A stretch of 64,000 bases of DNA from Schleiferilactobacillus perolens DSM 12744. Its GTDB lineage: Bacteria > Bacillota > Bacilli > Lactobacillales > Lactobacillaceae. The notes beneath the pieces were generated by a model that saw only the letters and a list, made by a program, of their open reading frames with translations, ran no database searches and was not told where the DNA came from. The translations under genes and the position numbers were made by a program. How positions within the stretch are numbered: the first letter of the stretch is position 1; the number at the start of each line of letters is the position of its first letter. The stretch covers positions 1 through 64,000 of the forward strand of contig NZ_AZEC01000008.1 in the NCBI RefSeq assembly GCF_001435585.1, in the 5' to 3' direction. This document shows positions 52,118-60,532 of the stretch, piece by piece.

Positions 52118-52792
52118 ATGGAACGACTGCTCTTAATTGACGACAACCCCGATATCGGCGCGATGCTGGATACGGTTCTCGGTGACACGTACGCCATCAC
52201 CAAAGCCTATTCTGGCACTGAGGGACTGCTCCAAGTCCAGCAGCAAGCCTTTGATTTAATCCTGTTGGACCGGATGCTGCCGGGAAAAAACGGTGAGGAA
52301 GTGCTGCACGATCTGCGCCAGACTTTGACGACGCCGATTATTATGCTGACAGCGATAAGCGATAAAGACGATGTCGCCAGATTATTGATGGCAGGCGCAA
52401 CGGATTACATCACCAAGCCGTTCAATATTAAGGAACTGAAGGCCCGCATTGTGGTCGCTTTGCGGCAAAACACCGCCCCAGCAGCGGAAGCACCGACGGT
52501 AGTGTCCTTTGGTCCGTTCACCTTGGCTGAAAAAGATTACACCCTCCACTGTCAGGACAAGTCCGTCGCCCTGAAGAAGAAAGAATTTGATATCCTAAAA
52601 CTCCTTTTCCAGCACCCTGGCCAAGTCTTCAGTAAAGAGGCCCTGTACACCCAAGTGTGGCACGAACCCTATTACGGAGATGAAAACACCATCAATGTGC
52701 ATCTCACCAATTTGCGCAAAAAAATACGCCAACTCGACCCCGACCACGAGCACATTGCCACGGTCTGGGGTATTGGCGTGAAGCTGGTGTAG
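52118..52792 (+). CDS. OmpR-family response regulator
   Basis: This 224-aa protein has a receiver domain (LLIDDNPDIG acidic pair, phospho-Asp in LILLDRMLPG, switch Lys in YITKPFN). A C-terminal winged helix (SVALKKKEFDILKLLFQHPGQVFSKEALYTQVW) binds DNA. Its partner kinase starts 2 bp after its stop. It probably shares a transcript with the deiminase gene. Confidence 0.95.
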   Translation: MERLLLIDDNPDIGAMLDTVLGDTYAITKAYSGTEGLLQVQQQAFDLILLDRMLPGKNGEEVLHDLRQTLTTPIIMLTAISDKDDVARLLMAGATDYITKPFNIKELKARIVVALRQNTAPAAEAPTVVSFGPFTLAEKDYTLHCQDKSVALKKKEFDILKLLFQHPGQVFSKEALYTQVWHEPYYGDENTINVHLTNLRKKIRQLDPDHEHIATVWGIGVKLV

Positions 52793-52794
52793 CC

Positions 52795-53718
52795 ATGACG
52801 ACAATTGGCTGGATTGTCCTCATTGCCATTGCTGGCGCGTGTCTTGCCTATTTAGTGTACATTTTGTTGGCCATTCACGATTTGCAGCGGCGGGTCAAAA
52901 CTATTGCGGCGAGCCGCACGAACAACGATGTGCGCACCACCAGCCGCAATCCGCTGATTATCAAATTGGCCAACGCCATCAACACGCTGTTGGCCGACCA
53001 ACGGCAGGAACGGGCCGACAACGCCGCGGTGGCCAAACAAATCGATCAGGCGATCAACAATATTTCCCACGATTTACGGACACCATTGACCGTTGCCAGC
53101 GGCTACGTGCAGTACCTCAGTGAAGAACAGCTGCCGCCGGCCAAGGCCCAGCAAGTCCTCACCCAAGCCGAGGAGAACCTGGAAATCGTCAATACCCGCC
53201 TGGAATCCTTGCTGGAATACAATCGCATCACAGAACACCGCCTAACCGTCCAAGCCGAAGATTTTGATCTGTCTGCTCTGGTTCAAAACGCACTGCTCGC
53301 CCTCTATGATGCCCTCCAAACAGCCGGTTTCACCGTGACGCCGCAGATTGCCAGTAGCGTCCTAGTCCACTTGGATCAAGAAAAGACCCAGCGCATTATT
53401 CAAAATCTGCTGGGGAATGCCCTGACCCACGGAATCAAGACCTTGACCGTCTCCTTGGCCCAGCAATCCACAGCCCACACCGTCACACTCACCGTAACTA
53501 ACGGTATCGCCCATCCCATTAGCCACCTAGAACGCCTAACTGATCGCTTTTACACCGAAGACCTAGCCGGCCAAACGGGCAACTCCGGGTTGGGATTATA
53601 CATCACGCAGCACTTGGCTGAATTGATGCAGGGAAAGCTGACTTTGACCACCACGGCAACAACCTTCACAGCCACGGTGACATTGCCGCAGCAGGTTGCT
53701 TCAACACCCAATCGCTGA
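52795..53718 (+). CDS. Sensor histidine kinase
   Basis: This 307-aa kinase has one N-terminal helix (GWIVLIAIAGACLAYLVYILLAI) and no extracellular domain, so the signal may be sensed in the membrane or via a partner. The phospho-His is in NISHDLRTPLTVASGYVQYL. ATPase boxes are NLLGNALTHG and GNSGLGLYI. Partner of 52118-52792. Confidence 0.95.
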   Translation: MTTIGWIVLIAIAGACLAYLVYILLAIHDLQRRVKTIAASRTNNDVRTTSRNPLIIKLANAINTLLADQRQERADNAAVAKQIDQAINNISHDLRTPLTVASGYVQYLSEEQLPPAKAQQVLTQAEENLEIVNTRLESLLEYNRITEHRLTVQAEDFDLSALVQNALLALYDALQTAGFTVTPQIASSVLVHLDQEKTQRIIQNLLGNALTHGIKTLTVSLAQQSTAHTVTLTVTNGIAHPISHLERLTDRFYTEDLAGQTGNSGLGLYITQHLAELMQGKLTLTTTATTFTATVTLPQQVASTPNR

Positions 53719-53785
53719 ACAATACTGATGTTCTGACGCTTTTCTATGCAAATCAACGAAACTATTCAGTGCCGAAATTATCGAC

Positions 53786-53839
53786 TTGTATTTATTTGCT
53801 AACTGGTTTACGATGTAAACATAGATTACGTTGTAAACC
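53786..53839 (+). promoter_or_regulatory. Promoter with two tandem palindromic operators
   Basis: TTGTAT (53786-53791), 17 bp, TACGAT (53809-53814). GTTTACGATGTAAAC (53806-53820) and GATTACGTTGTAAAC (53824-53838) are 15-bp palindromes 18 bp apart, overlapping the -10 and the transcription start. They are candidate sites for the TetR protein at 55546-56184. Confidence 0.75.
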
Positions 53840-53854
53840 AAAGAAGGTAATAAA

Positions 53855-54802
53855 ATGGTACTAGCCATCAGCTTAAAAAACGTTCGGAAAAGTTTTAACC
53901 ACCGGCCCATTCTAAAGGGAATCAATTTGCAAATCCAACAAGGTTCAGTTATTGGATTATTGGGTCCAAATGGGGCCGGCAAATCAACATTGATCAAGAT
54001 CATGACTGGCCTATTAAAACCGGATTCTGGTGATGTTCAAATATTAGGCCATTCATTGAGTCGGGACAAACGCACTGTACGGAAATATCTCGGTCTGGCA
54101 CCGCAAGCATTGGCCATCTATCCACAATTGAGTGTCCAGCAAAATTTAAAAAGCTTCGGGGCACTCAATGGCCTATCTGCTCAACAAATTCCTGCGAAAT
54201 ACGCTGAAGTACTGACAACGTTTGGTTTGACCAGCATTCAAGATCGCAAAGCAGGTGATTTGAGCGGTGGTCAAAAACGCCGACTTCATTCCGCCATTGC
54301 CCTCATGAATCATGCAAAAATCATATTCTTAGATGAACCCACCGTCGGCGCTGATGTCGATTCTCGCAATCGTATTATTCAAGCAGTCAAAGCACTGGGC
54401 GAACAGGGCATCACGATCATTTATACAACTCACTATCTGCAAGAGATGGAAGCTCTTGACGCACAAATTGCATTCTTGAATGATGGGTTGATCCAAACCA
54501 CTGGAAGTGTCGAAGACATCATCGCACACTATGCCCACCCCTCATTAGAATTGTTTTTCCACGGTAAAGTACCCACTGGTTTAACCGGCTGGCGGAGGGA
54601 AAATGACCATTTGACCTCCGCTGATACCACCAAGACGAATAACTACACCGAATTATTGCAAACTGCTTTAAGCAAACCCGAAATCAAAAACTACCAATTA
54701 ACTGATATCAAAATTACGAAGGCAGATTTAGAATCTGCCTACCATACCCTACTAGGAGGAGAGTCCAGTAATGAAAATCAAACAAATCCTGTCGGTCGTT
54801 AA
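53855..54802 (+). CDS. ABC transporter ATP-binding protein
   Basis: This 315-aa ATPase of the drug-efflux type has Walker A GPNGAGKST, signature LSGGQKRRL, Walker B IIFLDEPTVGAD and switch His in TTHYLQEMEAL. A C-terminal extension of about 90 aa follows. Codon use is more A+T-rich than its surroundings. The permease gene starts 32 bp before its stop. Operon: ATPase, permease, TetR. Confidence 0.92.
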   Translation: MVLAISLKNVRKSFNHRPILKGINLQIQQGSVIGLLGPNGAGKSTLIKIMTGLLKPDSGDVQILGHSLSRDKRTVRKYLGLAPQALAIYPQLSVQQNLKSFGALNGLSAQQIPAKYAEVLTTFGLTSIQDRKAGDLSGGQKRRLHSAIALMNHAKIIFLDEPTVGADVDSRNRIIQAVKALGEQGITIIYTTHYLQEMEALDAQIAFLNDGLIQTTGSVEDIIAHYAHPSLELFFHGKVPTGLTGWRRENDHLTSADTTKTNNYTELLQTALSKPEIKNYQLTDIKITKADLESAYHTLLGGESSNENQTNPVGR

Positions 54803-55544
54803 GCTCAATGGCCGCCTGCAATTGGCCGAACCGACAGTTAAAATCATCCTGATGCTCATCCCCTTGATTATGACGCCCTTCATGCTGCCGGCAGCTAAAA
54901 TTCAATTGGTTGCGCAGGGCTACACACACGCCAATGGGTCAGAGCAAGTTATTCCCGGACTGGCCGTATTATTATCCTTCTTTTCCATCCAGTTGATTAT
55001 CCAAATGTTCTTTGACGAAACTACCTGGAACACTTGGGATCGGCAACAGGTTTCGGCAACTTCTTTGGGTGAAATCATTACCGGGAAGGTTTTGATTGCC
55101 TATTTGATTCAATTCGTACAAATCTCTGTCGTATTACTTCTGAGTGTCTGGCTATTCCATTTTCACCTTAACGGCAGCTGGCCAGCATTTATTGTTGTCA
55201 TCATGGCCTTTTCTGCGGCATTGACCTTTTTCGGTACATTGCTGGTCAGCTGGACACATTCAGCAAACATCGCCATCTCATTATCCAATCTGCTGGGTAT
55301 GCTGATGGCAGGACTAGGCGGCAGTCTTTCACCGACGAGTACATTCCCTCATTGGGCGAAAGTCTTAGCAAAGATTGATCCAGCCTACTGGGCGTTATCG
55401 GCAATCAAAAAAATAAGTTTGGATCATGCCGGTTTAACTACTATCAACCAAAGTCTGGTCGTGCTCTTGATTATGGCCTGTATCTTTGGTACGTTTTCCC
55501 TAATTGGGTTCAATTATCGCCCATTGAAGGAAGGAAATAACTAA
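54771..55544 (+). CDS. ABC-2 type permease
   Basis: This 257-aa membrane protein has six predicted helices (for example VIPGLAVLLSFFSIQLIIQMFF and LGMLMAGLGGSLSPTSTFP). It is encoded between the ATPase and the TetR gene; AGGAGGAG precedes its ATG. Probable exporter of a hydrophobic compound; the substrate is unknown. Confidence 0.9.
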   Translation: MKIKQILSVVKLNGRLQLAEPTVKIILMLIPLIMTPFMLPAAKIQLVAQGYTHANGSEQVIPGLAVLLSFFSIQLIIQMFFDETTWNTWDRQQVSATSLGEIITGKVLIAYLIQFVQISVVLLLSVWLFHFHLNGSWPAFIVVIMAFSAALTFFGTLLVSWTHSANIAISLSNLLGMLMAGLGGSLSPTSTFPHWAKVLAKIDPAYWALSAIKKISLDHAGLTTINQSLVVLLIMACIFGTFSLIGFNYRPLKEGNN

Positions 55545-55545
55545 C

Positions 55546-56184
55546 ATGAAGCCTGCTAAACCCACTCGGGACACCTTGAGCCGTTCCTACATTCTGCAAA
55601 CTGCACTGGCGTTAATTGATCAAAAAAATCTCCAACAATTCAGTATGCGCAAGCTTGGGCAAGAAATGGGCGTGTCCCCCATGGCGGTTTATCGTTATTT
55701 TCCTAATCAAGGTGCCCTTTTCGATGCGTTGGTCGAATTGATCTGGCAAAATGCGTTGACGTTAAAATCCGAATCGACAAACGGCAGTTGGCAGGCCCAA
55801 GTCATCCGCTTAATGTCTCAATTACGGCAAACACTATTGGCTCACCCCCATGTCCTGCCTCTGATTTCTACCCATCCTTTGACGACCGAGTCTGAATTCA
55901 CATTAGCTGAAGAATTTGTCACAAGCTTGCAGTCAGAGGGATTAACAATTCAACCCACAACGGTTTTCTTAATTAATTCCCTAACTGCTTATACGTTAGG
56001 CTTTGTCTGGGCCGAAGCGGTCGAGCCAGCGGATGGTGGAAAGACTGACCCGCAACTGTTAGAAAACTTGCAAACTCGTTCCGATGTCCTACATCAATTG
56101 ATGAAACCAATATTGGACAATCAGTTTACCAGTGATCAACAATTCTTAATGGGGATCAATGCGCTTTTGTCAGGTTGGCAGTAA
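55546..56184 (+). CDS. TetR family regulator of the ABC operon
   Basis: This 212-aa regulator has a helix-turn-helix in FSMRKLGQEMGVSPMAVYRYFPNQ and a TetR C-terminal ligand domain. It is the third gene of the operon, 1 bp after the permease. The two tandem palindromes at the operon promoter are the most likely sites of autoregulation. Confidence 0.9.
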   Translation: MKPAKPTRDTLSRSYILQTALALIDQKNLQQFSMRKLGQEMGVSPMAVYRYFPNQGALFDALVELIWQNALTLKSESTNGSWQAQVIRLMSQLRQTLLAHPHVLPLISTHPLTTESEFTLAEEFVTSLQSEGLTIQPTTVFLINSLTAYTLGFVWAEAVEPADGGKTDPQLLENLQTRSDVLHQLMKPILDNQFTSDQQFLMGINALLSGWQ

Positions 56185-56264
56185 CATCCAGTGTTAGGAT
56201 ATCGATGGGATTCCCAGTGATAGTCAGTCCGTCACTAGGATTCTTTTGTATATTACGACCTAGA

Positions 56265-57839
56265 TTACCGCAACACCACAGTTTCCACTGATCCACTTAA
56301 TTCTTGATCATGGGTCACAGTGATCACTAATGCTTTTTGCGCCAGCCGTTCTAATAGCGTAATCACGGCCGTACGCAACTCCGGATAAATATTCGCGGTT
56401 GGTTCGTCCAGCACATAAACTACCGCATCCGGTTTGCCCACTGCGGCCAACAGCTTCACCAGTTGCGTTTCACCCGTGGAGAGCACATCCATCTTTTGTG
56501 CCAATAATGTATGGATATCAAATTGAGGCGAAAAGAAGACTCGGCCAAACTCTTCCCGCTGTTGGAGAGCCTGCAGCTGCGCCATGTTCAGCGTATCTGT
56601 TAAATACTCCTGCACAGTAATATGTGGCGCCGGTATACTCTGAAACAGAAAGCCGATTTTCTCCGCCCTAATTTCTGCCATATCCAACGTCTCAATGTCG
56701 CGACCATTGATCAGCACCTGTCCGGTTACCGTTGGCTGGTAAATCCCGGTTATCGTCCGCAGCAATGTACTCTTCCCAATTCCGTTGTCTCCGGTAATCA
56801 CGTACAGCCCCGGGTTCTCAAACGTCAGGGTCAAACTATGGGTATACAGCGGCGCTTTAACTTCTGTATCGGCAGTCAGCGCCATAATATTGAAATCTTT
56901 CACTGCCACATGCGCGATAGTCGCGATCCTGGTTGTCCCGATTTGATCCGGTTCCGTATTTAATACTGTCTGCAGTCGGGTCAACGATGCCCGATACGAT
57001 TGAATACCAATACTGATCGTCAGCAAACTGTCCACAGCTCCCAATAATTGCCCAAAATATTGGAGAATAATAGAAAAGAATCCGACTGTGATATTCCCAC
57101 TGAGCACCGACAAACCGCCGATGACGAAAAACAAAGTCTGAAACACCAGTTGAATTACAATTTGCGAAGTGGACAGCCAGTACCGGGCCCAGAAGCTTCT
57201 CACCGCAATGCCAAACAGCCCGCCCTGCACCCGATTCAGTCGCTGTTCTTCCGCACCATAACTGCCTTTCCCTTTAATCTCCACATATCGGCTGAGAAAA
57301 TCGTTGCGGGCCGAAAAGTATTGATTCTGATGATTTTTGAAGGCCAAATCAATCCGGTAGATCTTGGTGCGGAAAAGAATGTAGATCACAAAATACAATG
57401 GCAAGAAAATTGCCATCATCAGAAAAATTCGCGCATCCGCATGCAGCACATAAATCGCAATGGTAATCACGGATACCCCGATTCCCACCAACTGCACCAC
57501 AGTCTGGCTAAAGAAAGAAATGACCTCGTTGACGTCATCGTTGATCCGAACACTCAATGTTAGCGCATCCCACGCCATGATGGCCAGTGTTTTCTTGCCG
57601 AATAGATACTTTAGAATGGTCTGATTGATCTGAAAAACCACTTTTTGCGACGTCAGGATTTGCATGTGGCTGGTGAAATAAGAAATCCCCAAACGCGTAA
57701 AGCCAATTACGACGATTGTCACTAGTAAAATGAGAAAAAAGCCCCGATCACTGCGGTAGACCAGACTGTTCAGTAACAGTCCCTCGAGATAGGTGTTGCC
57801 AGTAATCATGATCGTACTCAAAACGGTTAGAATCACCAA
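56265..57839 (-). CDS. ABC exporter (TMD-NBD fusion), 5' end frameshifted
   Basis: This 524-aa frame encodes an exporter half-transporter: six helices in residues about 1-290, then a nucleotide-binding domain with Walker A GDNGIGKST, signature LSTGETQLVKLLAA, Walker B VYVLDEPTANI and switch VTHD. The first codon available in this frame is TTG with no RBS. A proper GGAGG and ATG lie upstream at 57894 in another frame (see 57840-57894). Joined, the protein would begin MHPLIKTTLRRYTG-VPFIALVILTVL and have about 540 aa. Either a mutation or a sequence error separates the two. Confidence 0.8.
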   Translation of the reverse strand: MVILTVLSTIMITGNTYLEGLLLNSLVYRSDRGFFLILLVTIVVIGFTRLGISYFTSHMQILTSQKVVFQINQTILKYLFGKKTLAIMAWDALTLSVRINDDVNEVISFFSQTVVQLVGIGVSVITIAIYVLHADARIFLMMAIFLPLYFVIYILFRTKIYRIDLAFKNHQNQYFSARNDFLSRYVEIKGKGSYGAEEQRLNRVQGGLFGIAVRSFWARYWLSTSQIVIQLVFQTLFFVIGGLSVLSGNITVGFFSIILQYFGQLLGAVDSLLTISIGIQSYRASLTRLQTVLNTEPDQIGTTRIATIAHVAVKDFNIMALTADTEVKAPLYTHSLTLTFENPGLYVITGDNGIGKSTLLRTITGIYQPTVTGQVLINGRDIETLDMAEIRAEKIGFLFQSIPAPHITVQEYLTDTLNMAQLQALQQREEFGRVFFSPQFDIHTLLAQKMDVLSTGETQLVKLLAAVGKPDAVVYVLDEPTANIYPELRTAVITLLERLAQKALVITVTHDQELSGSVETVVLR

Positions 57840-57894
57840 GGCGATGAACGGTACCTGTATAGCGGCGTAATGTGGTCTTAATCAGTGGGTGCAT
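57840..57894 (-). pseudogene. Out-of-frame 5' end of the ABC exporter gene
   Basis: ATG 57894 is preceded by GGAGG with six nt spacing and reads MHPLIKTTLRRYTGTVHR. The continuation VPFIALVILT is in the frame shifted by one. The shift lies between about 57851 and 57862. In the 57839 frame a TGA at 57884-57882 blocks read-through. Confidence 0.7.
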
Positions 57895-58039
57895 GGCATT
57901 TCCTCCAACGAAACCTCATCTTTTTTAAATGCTGAGCGGTATTGTAATAGTTGTATTGCCCGTTCTCATTAATGTCAATATAAATTTGAACGTCGCCAGT
58001 TTATACCGTAAGATGGGAGAGTCTTGGAGGTGAGTTTGC

Positions 58040-58567
58040 TTGAAGGTTTATTTGATTCGTCATTCTGAACCCGATTACAGTCAGGTCAGAGCGGCAGGAT
58101 ATGCTGGGTTCGGTGTCGATTTAGCAGGGTTGACTCCCCATGATGTTCAAATTTCCCAAGAATGCGCAAAAAACGCAATCTTTAGAGAAGTCCAAGTTCT
58201 TGTCAGTTCTCCTTACACACGTGCATTGCAAACCGCCGCCGAAATTGTTCGGAGAAATAATATTCCCTTACATGTTGAACTCGGTTTGCACGAGTGGCGT
58301 CCGGACAAAACTGGTATTTGTCAACATACCCGCGCTGATGCAGATGCCGCATTTAAAGAGTATCACGATCATCACGGTCTGCACGCAAGCGATGATCATT
58401 GGGACTATGAAACGTCCACTGAGGTGAAAGATCGCATGTCTGCAGCGTTGGCAAAGTATTCAAGATACGACTGTATTGCTTGTGTGACACACGGAGAAGC
58501 GATGCGTCAATTTGGTGACTGGCAACGGATTGATTACTGTGCAATCAAGGAAATCGAGTTCTTCTAA
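58040..58567 (+). CDS. Histidine phosphatase (phosphoglycerate mutase-like)
   Basis: This 175-aa protein has the N-terminal LIRHSEPDYSQV, where the usual RHG is RHS, then SSPYTRALQTAAEI and the second catalytic His in CVTHGEAMRQF. It is a small phosphatase of unknown substrate. The start is TTG after GGAGG (nine nt). It has A+T-richer codons than the flanking genes. Confidence 0.9.
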   Translation: MKVYLIRHSEPDYSQVRAAGYAGFGVDLAGLTPHDVQISQECAKNAIFREVQVLVSSPYTRALQTAAEIVRRNNIPLHVELGLHEWRPDKTGICQHTRADADAAFKEYHDHHGLHASDDHWDYETSTEVKDRMSAALAKYSRYDCIACVTHGEAMRQFGDWQRIDYCAIKEIEFF

Positions 58568-58617
58568 AAATAGGTTCTTATCTTTTTTAGTTGGAGTCTT
58601 TACAACTAGACCGAAAA

Positions 58618-58648
58618 GAAAAACCGGAGCCATCACGGTTCCGGTTTT
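58618..58648. terminator. Bidirectional terminator
   Basis: AAACCGGA-gcc ... ggt-TCCGGTTT stem with T4 and A-rich flanks, between convergent genes. Confidence 0.85.
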
Positions 58649-58664
58649 AATGTGTCTGAAATTC

Positions 58665-59234
58665 TTATGGAAAAGGATTCCCGTATTTTTGACAATATTG
58701 ATAGTAACCAATTCGGTACAAATCAACATCTTGGTGCACTTGGTCGTCTGGCTTGAACGCAACCATTTTGAGTACTGCTTCTGTAAAATCTAACGCGGCC
58801 GTACCATTGGCTGTCACTAAATTACGATCCTGGACCGCCTGTTGTGCGATAAACCCTGTAGGATTTTGATACTGATTGTCGTCCTGCCAAAGATACTGCG
58901 CGTTACCGGTGTGCTGATAGTCATTCAAGAGCCCATTCCTCGCCAAGTAATCCACAGCACCGCATATTGCTGCGACTGGTTGGCCATTATGTAACCGACT
59001 GATAATCAGTTGTTTTAACCACTCGTTATCGATGGTCCAAGAATTGCCGCCAATCAACACGAGCAATGCACAATCGCGTGGAATTTGGTTGATCTGATAA
59101 TCCACCTTGGTTGTTAAACCACCAATCGACTTAATCTCTTTTTGCGTTGAGGCGGTTTTGACCGTCCAATCTGGCGCCGTATTCAACATGCGGGATAAAT
59201 AGGCGCCTTCCCAGTCAGCGTAATCGTCCATCAT
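58665..59234 (-). CDS. DJ-1/PfpI family glutamine amidotransferase-like protein
   Basis: This protein is 189 aa from the first ATG. The nucleophile Cys lies in VAAICGAVDYLARNGLL and the family strand in ALLVLIGGNSW. Members include chaperones, glyoxalases and proteases. The fold normally begins with a strand before MMDDYADWEGAYLS. In frame upstream, ATA ACG AAG CAA GCA ATT TTT GTC encodes (M)TKQAIFV, preceded by AGAAGG, so the real start may be the ATA at 59258-59256. Confidence 0.82.
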   Translation of the reverse strand: MMDDYADWEGAYLSRMLNTAPDWTVKTASTQKEIKSIGGLTTKVDYQINQIPRDCALLVLIGGNSWTIDNEWLKQLIISRLHNGQPVAAICGAVDYLARNGLLNDYQHTGNAQYLWQDDNQYQNPTGFIAQQAVQDRNLVTANGTAALDFTEAVLKMVAFKPDDQVHQDVDLYRIGYYQYCQKYGNPFP

Positions 59235-59351
59235 GACAAAAATTGCTTGCTTCGTTATCGGGACCTTCTTTCACGATGATATCGTCTGGTCAGATATAGA
59301 CCGTACGTTCCCAATATAGCACGATGATCCACCATTGGAAGCAACAACTGA

Positions 59352-59519
59352 CTAATTCATCACCAATGTGGCGCCGCCAAAAATGACTAAAAACGCCGTA
59401 ATCGCCAGCGCAATTTTAAAAACATCACTTGTGTGTGGTTTATTCTTCCGACGCATCAGAAAATAATCGCCCCAAAAGAAAATCGTCAGCACAATAATGA
59501 GAAAAAGATTAGTATCCAT
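59352..59519 (-). CDS. Small membrane protein (55 aa)
   Basis: MDTNLFLIIVLTIFFWGDYF, then a basic loop (LMRRKNKPHTS) and a second helix ending GGATLVMN. GGGAGG is seven nt before the ATG. Two helices with a basic cytoplasmic loop. Family unknown. Confidence 0.7.
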   Translation of the reverse strand: MDTNLFLIIVLTIFFWGDYFLMRRKNKPHTSDVFKIALAITAFLVIFGGATLVMN

Positions 59520-59627
59520 TTTGTGGCCTCCCTATTGTTAACTGGTTTCTACAAATTATATCCCTTTTTTAATCATTGTGCATACATTTTTCAACGCGCC
59601 AATTGACTGGTAAAATCCATATGAAAG

Positions 59628-59726
59628 TCACGAGCGCAAGTACTTAACCAGTGCCAAAGCAATCAGAATCAGAAAACAGACACCCACTGCCAGGGCAATC
59701 AAAAGCATCGTATCACCGACCCACAT
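59628..59726 (-). CDS. Tiny single-helix membrane protein (32 aa)
   Basis: The sequence runs MWVGDTMLLIALAVGVCFLI and ends LIALALVKYLRS. One hydrophobic helix spans about residues 7-27 and a basic tail follows. GGAGGGAG lies close to the ATG. It resembles in size a type I toxin or a regulatory micropeptide, but no antisense RNA was recognised. An AAGCGCTT palindrome lies just upstream (59757-59764). Confidence 0.6.
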   Translation of the reverse strand: MWVGDTMLLIALAVGVCFLILIALALVKYLRS

Positions 59727-59811
59727 CTTTCTCCCTCCAATCTTTCACTCATGCTAAAGCGCTTAATATAATAATTAGATGATACCATATGTCTTTCTCT
59801 TTTTGAGCAAA

Positions 59812-59843
59812 CAAAAACACCTTCGCATTTTTTCCGAAGGTGC
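59812..59843 (-). terminator. Terminator of the LLM/F420-type reductase operon
   Basis: CACCTTCG pairs with CGAAGGTG over a short loop; the minus strand continues with T5. Confidence 0.85.
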
Positions 59844-59854
59844 CTACAGATCAA

Positions 59855-60532
59855 TTAAAGTTGTTTCGCTGCGATTTTCTTACCAAATTCAGTCTCGTCG
59901 AAATGATCGATGATATGGGCCAATTCGTCGCGCTTCAAGCTGGCACCAAATAACGGACTGCCTGGTTCGGTCATAATGCCATCTGCGATGCTGTAATGCA
60001 CTACGGTATCAAAACCCATACTATCCACAAACGCCGCCACGGTATCGACAGCTTGGTGGTCATCACCGGTCACAAACAGGGCCTTGCGTTTCGGATCACC
60101 TTTAGGTCGGGCCTCTTCCTGTAAGTTATGGTAACCCATGTGATTGAAGGTTTTGACAATCGTGGCTCCTTGGAAGTAATCCTGCACTTGTTCGCTGGAA
60201 GTGGTGGATGGATCCAATACTTCTTCCCGAATACCGTCTGTTTCCCACCAATAGTTCATGGCATCAATGACCAGTTTCCCCTTGAGCATGGCCGGATCAA
60301 TGTTCTTATACCGGCTTAACGGGATGGCCAAGATGACGATATCACTGTTGGCCACGACATCTGCGTTCTCCGAAGCCACGGCCCCGGGGACCATGGTTTT
60401 AATAGTCAGTGCGATCTTTTCAACCGCACCAGAACCAGAAATACGAACCGTGTAGCCGGCCTTCAAAGCCAGTCCAGCGAGGACGATGCCCACTTTGCCG
60501 GCGCCTAAAATACCCACGCGTTTGATGGTCAT
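59855..60532 (-). CDS. NADP oxidoreductase, F420-dependent-reductase-like
   Basis: This 225-aa protein has an N-terminal Rossmann fold (VGILGAGKVGIVLAGLALKAGY), then DIVILAIPLSRYKNI, KLVIDAMNYWW and KTFNHMGYHNL. Lactobacilli do not make F420, so it probably uses NADP(H) with another acceptor. It starts in the stop codon of the LLM gene (TAATG overlap), so the two flavin/NADPH proteins likely work together. Confidence 0.87.
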   Translation of the reverse strand: MTIKRVGILGAGKVGIVLAGLALKAGYTVRISGSGAVEKIALTIKTMVPGAVASENADVVANSDIVILAIPLSRYKNIDPAMLKGKLVIDAMNYWWETDGIREEVLDPSTTSSEQVQDYFQGATIVKTFNHMGYHNLQEEARPKGDPKRKALFVTGDDHQAVDTVAAFVDSMGFDTVVHYSIADGIMTEPGSPLFGASLKRDELAHIIDHFDETEFGKKIAAKQL

